Positions 9,249-16,965 of a stretch of 64,000 bases of DNA are shown one piece after another (position 1 is the stretch's first letter; every line of letters begins with the position of its first letter). A program made the translations under genes and the position numbers. The notes beneath the pieces were generated by a model that had not been told where the DNA came from, searched no databases, and worked only from the letters and a program-made list of their open reading frames with translations. The stretch covers positions 62,001 through 126,000 of the forward strand of contig CAWIEF010000006.1 in assembly GCA_963835135.1 (NCBI GenBank), given 5' to 3'. Source of the stretch: JAVVHH01 sp963835135. GTDB taxonomy: Bacteria > Pseudomonadota > Alphaproteobacteria > Acetobacterales > Acetobacteraceae.

Positions 9249-9896
9249 TCAGCCTGCCGGGACGATCGCGGTGGGGATCAGCGGGTCGTCGACCACCGGG
9301 GCGCCGGAGATGTGCTGGTAGGTGCCGTAGATCAGCAATCCGGTCGGCACATCCTTCCAAATGGTCGAAACCGAGCGGTAGGTGTTGCCGTTCGTGCCCT
9401 CGCGATAATGCGCGAGCTTGATGGCGTCGTAGGTCTTGTCCAGCAACTTGATATGCTCCACGCCCTCGTTGCGGATGAGGTCGTGATAGGCATGGTCGGG
9501 CCCGGTCTCGACGTCGAACCCCTCGACCGCGCCGGTGCCGCCGCGCATTACCCTGGTCAGCGCCGGGTAGGCCTCGGTGTAGCCGGGCCAATCGGTCAGC
9601 CAGATGCCGTACCAACCCTGGACCAAGTCGCCGCCGACCCGCATCCGGCACAGATCCGGCTGGCCGGGAACGGCGCCGAGATACTCCATCGTCGGGCCGC
9701 CCTTCTGCTCGACCCGGCTCCCCGGGGCCGGGCAGGCGCGGAGCGTCACCGGCCCGCTCGTCGCCGTGGTGTTGGCGCCGATGATCAGCGGCGGGAAATT
9801 ACGGGCTGCTTGCTGCAGGCCGGCCGTGCCGAGCGTGGATTGCGGCGCCATGCACCCGCCCAGACCCACCGCCGCCGCCAGCCACACTCCCCGCAT
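9249..9896 (-). CDS. Uncharacterised secreted lipoprotein, paralogue of the protein at 16336-16911
   Basis: 215 residues. The start at 9896 has a strong ribosome site (AAGGAGA, 5 bases upstream). A lipobox LGGC puts the lipidated Cys at position 15. The mature part has short motifs in order: ACPAPG, PDLCRM, GWYGIWLTDWPG, EAYPAL, IRNEGVE, GTNGNTYRSVSTIWKDV and HISG. The same motifs in the same order appear in the first gene of the sulfite dehydrogenase operon at 16336-16911, so the two are paralogues. I recognise no named family. It is convergent with the membrane protein gene, 5 bases apart. Confidence 0.8.
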   Translation of the reverse strand: MRGVWLAAAVGLGGCMAPQSTLGTAGLQQAARNFPPLIIGANTTATSGPVTLRACPAPGSRVEQKGGPTMEYLGAVPGQPDLCRMRVGGDLVQGWYGIWLTDWPGYTEAYPALTRVMRGGTGAVEGFDVETGPDHAYHDLIRNEGVEHIKLLDKTYDAIKLAHYREGTNGNTYRSVSTIWKDVPTGLLIYGTYQHISGAPVVDDPLIPTAIVPAG

Positions 9897-9963
9897 CCGT
9901 CTCTCCTTGCCATGCTCCACTCCTTTTAGGGGAGTTCGCGCCGGTTCGGATAGACGCCCACGC

Positions 9964-10539
9964 TCAACGGCGGCCAGGGCTGCCGTCCAAGCCGGGCCCG
10001 GGACCGTTGATGGCGCCGGGAGTGGCCCCGCCCGGTGACGGTCGGAAGCCGGGGCTGCGGCCAGTCGTGCCGAAGCGGTTGGTCGCGGTCGCACCGCTGG
10101 CCGCCGGATCAAAGCCGGGCATGCGGTTCGGCACCGGCGCGGGCTCGAAGGCCCGCGCGCCGGCGGGCGGCCCGCCGCCCTCGCGCAAAGGCGCCTGCGC
10201 GTGCTGGACGCGTTCGCTCGCCGCACCCAGGCCGGCCGGGGCGAAGCCGGAGCGGCCGGTCCCTGCGCTCGGGACCACCGAAACGATCCTGATCCCGCCC
10301 TGGCTGCTCCGCGGGAACTCCACCACGTCGCCAGACAGCGCGACCTCGTGCCCGGCAAGGCAGATGCTCGCAAAGCCGGTGACGACGCCGATGATGCCGG
10401 TGCCGCCGATGCCGCGCTCGGCCACCTTCGTCGCGGGCCCCGCGGGCGCCGCCGATGCCGTCATCGGGCGCGTGGCCGGCGTGCATGCGGCCAGAGCGGC
10501 GGCGCACGCGAGCCAGACCGCGCCTGCGCGCGGCTGCAT
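9964..10539 (-). CDS. Lipoprotein with a DUF5666-like N-terminal segment
   Basis: 191 residues starting at ATG 10539, which overlaps the stop of the broken DUF6502-like gene (TGATG). A signal peptide with lipobox LAAC lipidates Cys19. Residues about 38-75 (ERGIGGTGIIGVVTGFASICLAG) resemble the repeated opening of DUF5666-type proteins: a glycine-rich strand followed by a short barrel-like region. The C-terminal 100 residues are low-complexity Pro/Gly/Ala-rich and probably disordered. Function unknown. From memory, DUF5666 and DUF6502 genes occur side by side in other genomes, which supports both assignments here. Confidence 0.7.
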   Translation of the reverse strand: MQPRAGAVWLACAAALAACTPATRPMTASAAPAGPATKVAERGIGGTGIIGVVTGFASICLAGHEVALSGDVVEFPRSSQGGIRIVSVVPSAGTGRSGFAPAGLGAASERVQHAQAPLREGGGPPAGARAFEPAPVPNRMPGFDPAASGATATNRFGTTGRSPGFRPSPGGATPGAINGPGPGLDGSPGRR

Positions 10540-11256
10540 CAGGCGGACGCCTCCGCCTCGGCATAGACGAACACGCCCAGGTTGGCCCGGTGCCCGCGCG
10601 TCTCGCCCTCCGCGGTCGTCGCGGTCGTCGCGGTCGGCGATCGCCATCGCCGTCCGGCTCAGCTCCAGCAGCGCGGTCTCCGCCACGACCCGCGCGGCCG
10701 CTTCGATCTCGGCCGCCGCGCGCGTTCAAGCCGTCGGAGTGCGCCGCCCGGTCGAGGGCACGCGGGCCGCCCGCCGCGGTCACGTTGCGAAACCCGGCCG
10801 ATAGATCGTCGCGCATGTTGCGGGCGAACAAGAACATCTGCTGATCGCGGTCCGCGCGCGGCACGAAGGCGGCCTGCGCCAGCCGGACCATGCCGTCCAT
10901 GTCCACCGCCGCGACCCCTGCCGCGATCCACTCGTGGAGCAGCGCGCGCGGCCGCACATCCGTGTGGTGCTCGCCACCAGCGCCTCCAGCGACGGCGCCG
11001 GACCACTCCGCCGCAGCGGCACGGCCTGCCCTCGGCGTCCGTCAGGTCCGCCCGCGGCAACCAGAGCGCGACCACGCGGCTGGACAGGCTCCGCGAGCCG
11101 GTCGACGCCAATGGATCGATCTCGGGCTGCGCGATGCCGCTGGACCTCCTTGCGGTGCACCCCGGTGACGAGGCTGACCCGGCTATCGGTGCGCGACAGC
11201 GGGTCCGGCCGCACGTCGTTCAGCGCGACGTCCACATAGAATGCGGACGACGTGGG
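10539..11256 (-). pseudogene. DUF6502-like gene, truncated and frameshifted about five times
   Basis: No single open frame encodes this protein, but consecutive pieces in three frames read as one DUF6502-type product. From about 11253: FYVDVALNDV and RTDSRVSLVTGVHRKEV. Then, in a second frame, SSRVVALWLPRADLTDAEGRP. Back in the first: PLRRSGPAPSLEALV. In the third: ALLHEWIAAGVAAVDMDGMV and AFVPRADRDQQ. Then VAETALLELSRTAMAIADRD in the first frame, and finally RANLGVFVYAEAEASA in the second, ending at the TGA at 10539. The first 30-40 residues expected for the family are absent. The frame changes are a mixture of +1 and -1. Either a decayed gene or a locally poor sequence; the ordered homology makes chance unlikely. 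Confidence 0.75.
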
Positions 11257-11340
11257 AAAACACGGGAAAGACCGACCTGGGAAAACGGCACACGTTAATA
11301 AAAGAGATGCCGTCAGACCGGTTATCGCGGACAGTGACGC

Positions 11341-12576
11341 ATGGCGATCACTCCCGACGACCTCCAGCGGCTCGACGCGGCGGACCCGCTCGCCGGGTTG
11401 CGCGCGATGTTCGATCTGCCGCCGGGCGTCATCTACCTGGATGGCAATTCGCTGGGCGCATTGCCGCGGCGGACGGCGGCGCGGGTGGCGGAGGTCGTCT
11501 CGGCGGAGTGGGGGCAGGGCCTCATCCGCAGTTGGAACGACGCCGGCTGGATCGACCTCGCGGCCCGAGTCGCGGACAAGATCGCCGACGTGATCGGCGC
11601 CGCGCCCGGCAGCGTCGGCGTCGGGGACAGCACGACGGTGAACCTGTTCAAGCTGCTCGGCGCGGCCCTGGCGCTGCGGCCGGAGCGGAGGACCATCCTG
11701 TCGCTGGCCGGCAATTTTCCGACCGATCTCTACGTGGCCGAGGGGATCGCCGGGCTGCTCGGGCGGGGCCATGTGCTGCGGACGGCCGGTCGGGAGGCGC
11801 TTCTGGACGCGATCGATGCCGACACGGCGGTCGTCATGCTCACGCATGTGGATTTCCGCTCCGGCGCGATGTTCGACATGGCCGCGATCACGCAAGCGGC
11901 CCAAGCCGCCGGTGCCGTGGTGCTGTGGGATCTGGCGCACAGCGCCGGCGCGGTCCCGCTCGATCTGGCCGGCAGCGGGGCCGAGTTCGCGGTCGGCTGC
12001 GGCTATAAGTTCCTCAATGGAGGGCCGGGCGCGCCGAGCTTCCTCTATATCCGGCCCGATCTGGTCGACGGCGTCGCCCTGCCGCTGCAGGGCTGGCTCG
12101 GCCACGCCGCTCCGTTCGCGTTCGAGCCGAGCTTCCGCCCGGCGCCCGGCATGGCCCGCACCGTCGTCGGCACTCCACCCATCCTGAGCCTGGCCGCGCT
12201 GGAGGTCGGCGTCGACGGCCTGCTCCAGGCCGACCCCGCGGCGTTGCGCGCCAAATCGGTCGGGCTGTCGACCGCCCTGATCGACCTCGTCGCACAGGAA
12301 TGTGGCCCCGCGCTTCGCCTCGCCTCGCCGTCCGACCCCGCTCAGCGCGGAAGCCAGGTCTCCTTCGCGCACGAAGATGCCTACGCGCTGACCCAGGCCC
12401 TCATCGCGCGCGGTGTCATCGGCGATTTCCGCGCCCCCGACCTCATCCGCTTCGGCATCACCCCGCTCTATCTCCGCTACACCGACCTCTGGACCGCAGT
12501 CGCGAGCCTGCGCGAGGTCATCGAGGGTGCGGCCTGGCGGGCGCCCGAACATGCCCGCCGCCGTGCCGTGACCTAG
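11341..12576 (+). CDS. kynU: Kynureninase
   Basis: 411 residues, the normal length. A PLP-dependent fold-type I enzyme that cleaves kynurenine or 3-hydroxykynurenine to anthranilate (or 3-hydroxyanthranilate) and alanine. Visible family marks: YLDGNSLGALP near the N-terminus, ILSLAGNFPTDLY, VVLWDLAHSAGAVP (PLP-pairing Asp) and CGYKFLNGGPGAPSF with the Schiff-base Lys223, then GWLGH and a C-terminal RFGITPLYLRY. No other tryptophan-degradation gene (kynA, kynB) lies in the window. The MBL hydrolase follows after 4 to 61 bases depending on its start, so they may be co-transcribed. Confidence 0.95.
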   Translation: MAITPDDLQRLDAADPLAGLRAMFDLPPGVIYLDGNSLGALPRRTAARVAEVVSAEWGQGLIRSWNDAGWIDLAARVADKIADVIGAAPGSVGVGDSTTVNLFKLLGAALALRPERRTILSLAGNFPTDLYVAEGIAGLLGRGHVLRTAGREALLDAIDADTAVVMLTHVDFRSGAMFDMAAITQAAQAAGAVVLWDLAHSAGAVPLDLAGSGAEFAVGCGYKFLNGGPGAPSFLYIRPDLVDGVALPLQGWLGHAAPFAFEPSFRPAPGMARTVVGTPPILSLAALEVGVDGLLQADPAALRAKSVGLSTALIDLVAQECGPALRLASPSDPAQRGSQVSFAHEDAYALTQALIARGVIGDFRAPDLIRFGITPLYLRYTDLWTAVASLREVIEGAAWRAPEHARRRAVT

Positions 12577-12637
12577 CGGCATGCCACCAACGACATTGCC
12601 TGGCGTTGACCCGGCGAACGACGCGAAGGTTCTCTCG

Positions 12638-13498
12638 ATGGCGCAAGCTCCCGGCTTCTTCCGCTACACGCTCGGCGACTTCCAGGCGATCGCCCTCCAT
12701 GACGGCGTGTTGACGCGCGACCGGCCCAGCGGCTTCGTCCGCAACGCCGGCGACGCGGCGGTCGGCGCCGCCTTCGCCGAAGCAGGCATGCCTGCCGACA
12801 AGCTCACGCTCACCTTCCACCCGCTCGCGATCCAGACCCCGTCCGGGACCGTGCTGATCGATACGGGCTTCGGCGAGAGCGGCCCGCCGACCACCGGACA
12901 CCTCGTCGCCAACCTCGCGGCCGCCGGCATCGCGCCGGGTGACGTCACCACCGTCGTCATCAGCCATCTGCACGGCGACCACATCCTCGGATTGCGACGC
13001 AAGGACGGCTCGCCGACCTACCCGAACGCCAGGGTCATGGTGCCGGGGCTGGAGTGCGACTACTGGTTCGACGACGCCGCGATGAACGCGGCGCCGGAGG
13101 CGGCACGGTCGAACTTCGAGATCGCCCGCAAGACAATGGACGGGTTCGACCTGCAGCGCTTCGCGTGGGGCGACGAAATACTGCCGGGCTTCACCTCGGT
13201 TCAGGCGGACGGCCACACCCCGGGCATGTCGGCCATCGAGATCACCTCCGGCGGCGACACGCTGCTCTACGTCGCCGACATCACCAACAATCCGCTGCTC
13301 TTTATCCGCCATCCGGAGTGGCAGGCGATGTTCGACGTCGACCCGGAGCAGACCATCAAGACCCGGCGGCGCCTGCTCGACCGCGCGGCCGCCGAGCGGC
13401 TTCGGCTGCACTTCTTCCACGCCCCGTTCCCGGCAACGGCGTACGTCGCCAAGAACGGGGACGCTTACGAATACCTCCCGGCGCTCTGGACGGCGTAG
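12638..13498 (+). CDS. Metallo-beta-lactamase-fold hydrolase
   Basis: 286 residues from ATG 12638; an in-frame ATG at 12581, immediately after kynU, would add 19 residues of non-conserved sequence. The zinc motif SHLHGDH supplies His110, His112, Asp114 and His115. Further ligands are the His in DGHTPGM and the Asp in LYVADITNN, with the late His in FFHAPFP. The family contains lactonases and other esterases. The open entrance suggests a small-molecule hydrolase, but the substrate is unknown. It is convergent with the following leftward binding-protein gene, with only 4 bases between stops. Confidence 0.85.
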   Translation: MAQAPGFFRYTLGDFQAIALHDGVLTRDRPSGFVRNAGDAAVGAAFAEAGMPADKLTLTFHPLAIQTPSGTVLIDTGFGESGPPTTGHLVANLAAAGIAPGDVTTVVISHLHGDHILGLRRKDGSPTYPNARVMVPGLECDYWFDDAAMNAAPEAARSNFEIARKTMDGFDLQRFAWGDEILPGFTSVQADGHTPGMSAIEITSGGDTLLYVADITNNPLLFIRHPEWQAMFDVDPEQTIKTRRRLLDRAAAERLRLHFFHAPFPATAYVAKNGDAYEYLPALWTA

Positions 13499-13502
13499 TC
13501 CG

Positions 13503-14708
13503 TTACTGGACCAGCTTGCAGCCACCGTCCGCCATGGGGCGGAAGGCCTGCTCGCCAGGAATCGTGGAGACCAGCTTGTAGTCGTCCCAGGCCCCTTTCG
13601 ACTCCGACGGCGTCTTCACCTGGAATAGATGGAAGTCGTGCAGAGCCCGGCCGTCTCGACGGACCGAGCCCTTCCCGAAGGCATCGTCATCGGCCGGCAG
13701 TGCTTCCATCGCGGCCCTGACCGGAGCGGCATCGGTCGTGCCGGCTTGCTTGACCGCCTTGAAGTAGTGCACCAGCCCCGAATAGACCCCGGCCTGCAGC
13801 ATCGTCGGCTTGGCGCCATGCATGCGGGCCGCGAACCGCGCCGAGAACGCCCGGCTGCGGTCGTCAAAATCCCAGTAGAACGGCGAGGCCAAGTATAGCC
13901 CCTGCGCCACCTCCAGCCCAAGCGACTGCACGTCGGTCACCAACACGAGAAACCCGGCCAGCCGCTGCTGCCCCGTACCCATGCCAAACTCGCGCGCCTG
14001 CTTCATCAGGTTGATAAGGTCGATGGTGGCGTTGGCGAAGCCGATCACCTGCGCGCCACTGGCCTGCGCGGTCAGCAGAAAGGACGAGAAATCCGACGCG
14101 AACGGCGGGTTCTTCACCGAGCCGACGACCCGGCCGCCCAGCGCCTCGATCGCCTTGCTGCCATCCCGCTCCAACGCGGCGCCGAACGCGTAATCGGCCG
14201 TGATGAAGAACCAACTTTTGCCGCCTTGGCTCACGAGCGCCTTCGCGACCGCGCTGCTGGTGGCATAGGTATCGTATGTCCAATGCACCGTGTTCGGCGA
14301 ACAGGCGGAGCCAGTCAGGTCGCTGGTGCCGGGTCCGGAGGCGATGAACATCGTCCGCTTCGACCCGCGCACCGCGTCGTTGACGGCGAGCCCGGCCGAC
14401 GAGAACGGCACGTCGGCCACGACGTTCACCGCGCGGTTGGTCATCCAGTCCCGCGTGATGGTGGACGCGATGTCGGCCTTGTTCTGATGGTCGGCGCTGA
14501 TGACCTCGATCGTGATGCCGGGCAGCGTCGCCTGCGCCTCCTCGGCCGCCAGTTGCGCCGCGACGACGGAACCCTCGCCGGCGGCCGTGGCGTTTCCTCC
14601 GGTGAGGTCGGTCAGGACTCCGATGATGATCTTGTGCCCGTCGATCTCGGCCAGCGCCGGCCCCGCCAAGCCGGCCAGCATCGTCAATGCCAACAGCATC
14701 CGCCGCAT
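13503..14708 (-). CDS. Branched-chain amino-acid-type ABC transporter substrate-binding protein
   Basis: 401 residues. A clean Sec signal peptide (MRRMLLALTMLAGLAGPALA) is followed by IIIGVLTDLTGGNATAAGEG, the standard opening of the Peripla_BP_6 (LivJ-like) fold. Later motifs SWFFITADYAFG and VYSGLVHYFKAVKQAG fit this fold. It would act in the periplasm delivering a small organic solute to a LIV-type permease, but no livHMGF-like genes are present here, so it is an orphan receptor. Its place downstream of sorAB is separated by a hairpin, so it may be transcribed independently. Confidence 0.85.
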   Translation of the reverse strand: MRRMLLALTMLAGLAGPALAEIDGHKIIIGVLTDLTGGNATAAGEGSVVAAQLAAEEAQATLPGITIEVISADHQNKADIASTITRDWMTNRAVNVVADVPFSSAGLAVNDAVRGSKRTMFIASGPGTSDLTGSACSPNTVHWTYDTYATSSAVAKALVSQGGKSWFFITADYAFGAALERDGSKAIEALGGRVVGSVKNPPFASDFSSFLLTAQASGAQVIGFANATIDLINLMKQAREFGMGTGQQRLAGFLVLVTDVQSLGLEVAQGLYLASPFYWDFDDRSRAFSARFAARMHGAKPTMLQAGVYSGLVHYFKAVKQAGTTDAAPVRAAMEALPADDDAFGKGSVRRDGRALHDFHLFQVKTPSESKGAWDDYKLVSTIPGEQAFRPMADGGCKLVQ

Positions 14709-14765
14709 CGTATCCTCCCGCTTGTTTCGCCAGACGCTACAGCGAGGGCAGCGTGTTGACGAGGG

Positions 14766-14781
14766 CGGACCGCGCGGTCCG
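14766..14781 (-). terminator. GC-rich hairpin after sorB
   Basis: CGGACC-GCGC-GGTCCG forms a perfect 6-bp stem with a 4-base loop directly downstream of the sorB stop on the minus strand. There is no U-tract, so an intrinsic terminator is only possible; it could be an mRNA-stabilising hairpin. Confidence 0.35.
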
Positions 14782-14786
14782 GGGCG

Positions 14787-15122
14787 CTACGGGCCGACGT
14801 GCATCGAGGCCAGGTATGTCACGATCGGCTCGACGTTCTCGTCGGCGATCGGGGCCTTGTAGGTGCTGCGCATCTTGTTCACCTCGGCGAGCCAGGTCGC
14901 CTTGGTGAGCGCGGGCTGGGTCAGGATCATGCCGGGCGAATGGCATGCGGTGCAGTTGTTGGTGACCAACTCCGCCCCCGGTCCCGCCGGCAGCTCGCGA
15001 TCGCTGCCTGGCAGCTCGACGGCGACCGCGTGCAGCCCCGGTCCCTCCGCCAGGGCGGCGCGATGGCCGAACGAGGCCATCAGAATGACGCCCAGGATGA
15101 TCAGGCTGCGGGACATCGGCAT
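14787..15122 (-). CDS. sorB: Sulfite dehydrogenase cytochrome c subunit
   Basis: 111 residues counted from ATG 15122, which has GGAGG four bases upstream. An earlier ATG at 15137 overlaps the sorA stop and has no good site. A signal peptide ends near AALAEG. A single class I haem c site is CTACH (Cys57, Cys60, His61), and the axial Met is probably in ASM near the C-terminus. It would accept electrons from the molybdenum subunit SorA in the periplasm and pass them to a soluble cytochrome. The gene order and overlap with sorA support the pairing. Confidence 0.85.
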   Translation of the reverse strand: MPMSRSLIILGVILMASFGHRAALAEGPGLHAVAVELPGSDRELPAGPGAELVTNNCTACHSPGMILTQPALTKATWLAEVNKMRSTYKAPIADENVEPIVTYLASMHVGP

Positions 15123-15133
15123 GGCTCCTCCGG

Positions 15134-16339
15134 TCATGCAGCAGGCAGGTGCACGGTTTCGATGATGTTGCGCATGTAGCCGCCGCCGTTCCAATTGGCG
15201 TCCATCGGCTGGACCTCGCGCTTGCTGTTGGTGGCGCGCACCATGGCCACCAAGCCGGTGGGCGATGCGGTCGCCTCGCCCGTCCACCGCCGGAAGCTGT
15301 AGTCGCCCTCATCTGCGCCGAGCTTGGCCGGCACCCACGTCGTACCCCGGTCATAGGAGAGATCGACCGCGGTGACGCCGCAATCGCCGCCCATCGCGAT
15401 CCCGCGCAAGCTGACCGGCGCGCCGGGCTCGACCCTGGTGCCGTCGCTCACGTTGGTGAAGAAGGAGCGGGGGATCATGCGGTTGATCGGCTCGGTTGCG
15501 AACCCGGTCTCGCCCGGCTTGACGCTCGCGCGGGGCGTGGCTGGGATCAGATAGGCCGTGTTCATCCAGTAGGTCTCGTCCGGCTTGTCCAGCACCTCGA
15601 TGTCGTTGAGCATCTTGACCCAATAGGTGGAGAACCAGCCCGGCACGATCAGGCGGAGCGGGAAGCCGTTCAGCAGCGGCAACGGCTCGCCGTTCATCTG
15701 GTAGGCGAGCATGACCTCACCGTCGCGCGCATGGTCGATCGCGAGGGACTTCATGAAGTCGGGTGCCGTGTCGACCACCGGCTGGTCGAGGCCGTTGAAG
15801 CGGACCGCGACGGCGCCTGGCTTCACTCCGGCCTGATCCAGCACGTCGCGCAGCCGCACGCCGACCCATTTCGCGTTGCCCATCGCCCCGTTCGCCCACT
15901 GGCCCCCCGCGACGCGCGGCTGGAACATCCCGCGCGAGTTTCCGGAACACTGGTTGACGGCGGCAAGTTCGACCCGCGGCATGGCCAGCAGGTCCTTCAT
16001 GCCAAGCGCTTTCGCCTGGTTCACATGGCCCCGCACGGCGAGGCTGAAGGCGTCCGGATCGATCTGTTCCGGGATGACGCTCCAGTGCCAGCGGACGAAG
16101 AAGCGGTCGTTGGGCGTGAAGACGCCTTGGTCGAACACGTCGAACGGCGTCTCCAGCAGCGGCGGCCGAGTCCGCTGCAGCACCATCGGGCCCTTTTGCG
16201 GGAATGCGGTCGTGAGGTCGCGCCGCGCCGGCTGTCCGTTCAGCGGCAGATCGACCGCCTCGGCAGCCCGGCTGCGGGCTGCCAGCACCGATGTCCCGAG
16301 CGCGGCGGCGCCGGCCAGGAAGGAGCGCCGGCCCCTCAT
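15134..16339 (-). CDS. sorA: Sulfite dehydrogenase molybdopterin subunit
   Basis: 401 residues from ATG 16339. The start opens a twin-arginine signal (MRGRRSFLAG), as needed for export of a folded Mo-cofactor protein, and overlaps the upstream stop (ATGA). The sulfite-oxidase fold is shown by VNQCSGNSRG with the Mo-ligating Cys131, then WVGVRLRDVL, a substrate-pocket stretch GFPLRLIVPGWFSTYWVK and a C-terminal dimerisation domain with RRWTGEA. It oxidises sulfite to sulfate in the periplasm. Longer in-frame starts upstream would bury the Tat motif, which argues for 16339. Confidence 0.92.
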   Translation of the reverse strand: MRGRRSFLAGAAALGTSVLAARSRAAEAVDLPLNGQPARRDLTTAFPQKGPMVLQRTRPPLLETPFDVFDQGVFTPNDRFFVRWHWSVIPEQIDPDAFSLAVRGHVNQAKALGMKDLLAMPRVELAAVNQCSGNSRGMFQPRVAGGQWANGAMGNAKWVGVRLRDVLDQAGVKPGAVAVRFNGLDQPVVDTAPDFMKSLAIDHARDGEVMLAYQMNGEPLPLLNGFPLRLIVPGWFSTYWVKMLNDIEVLDKPDETYWMNTAYLIPATPRASVKPGETGFATEPINRMIPRSFFTNVSDGTRVEPGAPVSLRGIAMGGDCGVTAVDLSYDRGTTWVPAKLGADEGDYSFRRWTGEATASPTGLVAMVRATNSKREVQPMDANWNGGGYMRNIIETVHLPAA

Positions 16340-16911
16340 CGCAGCGGAACGACCTTGACGGCTTGCCACGTCGTGTCGGGCCCGTAGGACTGCCCGGAAA
16401 TCTGCTGCTCGTAGGTCCGCAACGCCACTCCCGTCTTCACGTCCCGCCAGGTCGTGATCAGCGAATGATAGGTGTTGCCCTCGATCCCGTTTCGCTCATG
16501 GACGAGGCGCAGCGTCGTGTAGAGGCGGCCATCGACGGTCATTGGCTCCAGCCCCTCGTTGATGAAGGTGTCGATCCACTGCATTCCCGGGATCGACCGC
16601 GTGACAAAGCTCGCCCGTGCGTTCTGGCCGCTGAGGATGACGGATTTGAGCGCGGGATACGCGTCTCCGGCGCCGGGCCAGTCGGTTTTCCAGACACCGT
16701 AATAGTAGGCGCCCGTCTCGCCCGAGCGCGTCACGCGGCACAGGTCCGGGATGTTGGGCACGCTGCCCAGGTTGTCGTTCACGCCGCCCCGGGAGCGGAC
16801 GACCTCGATCGGCGTGGCCGGGCAGGCTGTCGGAGATTGCGCCTGCGCCGCGAGCGACCCCTCCGTCAGACCAGCCAGTGCCGCAGCCGTCAGGAGCAGG
16901 TGCTTCATCAT
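16336..16911 (-). CDS. Uncharacterised secreted protein heading the sorAB operon
   Basis: 191 residues with a signal peptide ending near SLAAQA. Two ATGs in a row (16911, 16908) can start it. The mature domain shares an ordered set of motifs with the lipoprotein at 9249-9896: ACPATP, PDLCRV, YYYGVWKTDWPG, DAYPAL, FINEGLE, GIEGNTYHSLITTWRDV and QISG. It has no haem, metal or redox motif that I recognise. The last four bases overlap the sorA start, so it is translationally coupled to sulfite dehydrogenase. A role in assembly or substrate handling for SorAB is inference from position only. Confidence 0.8.
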   Translation of the reverse strand: MMKHLLLTAAALAGLTEGSLAAQAQSPTACPATPIEVVRSRGGVNDNLGSVPNIPDLCRVTRSGETGAYYYGVWKTDWPGAGDAYPALKSVILSGQNARASFVTRSIPGMQWIDTFINEGLEPMTVDGRLYTTLRLVHERNGIEGNTYHSLITTWRDVKTGVALRTYEQQISGQSYGPDTTWQAVKVVPLR

Positions 16912-16965
16912 GGGATCAGACTAGCATGGTTTCCGTGCCGATCCAGGTTCTGCCGCCGGCGCCGC

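Noticed and set aside
10007..10804. 265-residue plus-strand frame across the lipoprotein/DUF6502 region
   Set aside because: Composition is Pro/Ala/Arg low complexity; the minus strand holds a signal peptide with lipobox and recognisable family segments.
12518..13525. Long antisense open frame opposite the MBL hydrolase and similar antisense frames across most genes
   Set aside because: High GC leaves long stop-free shadows; the products are Arg/Gly/His-rich without domains and overlap well-supported genes.
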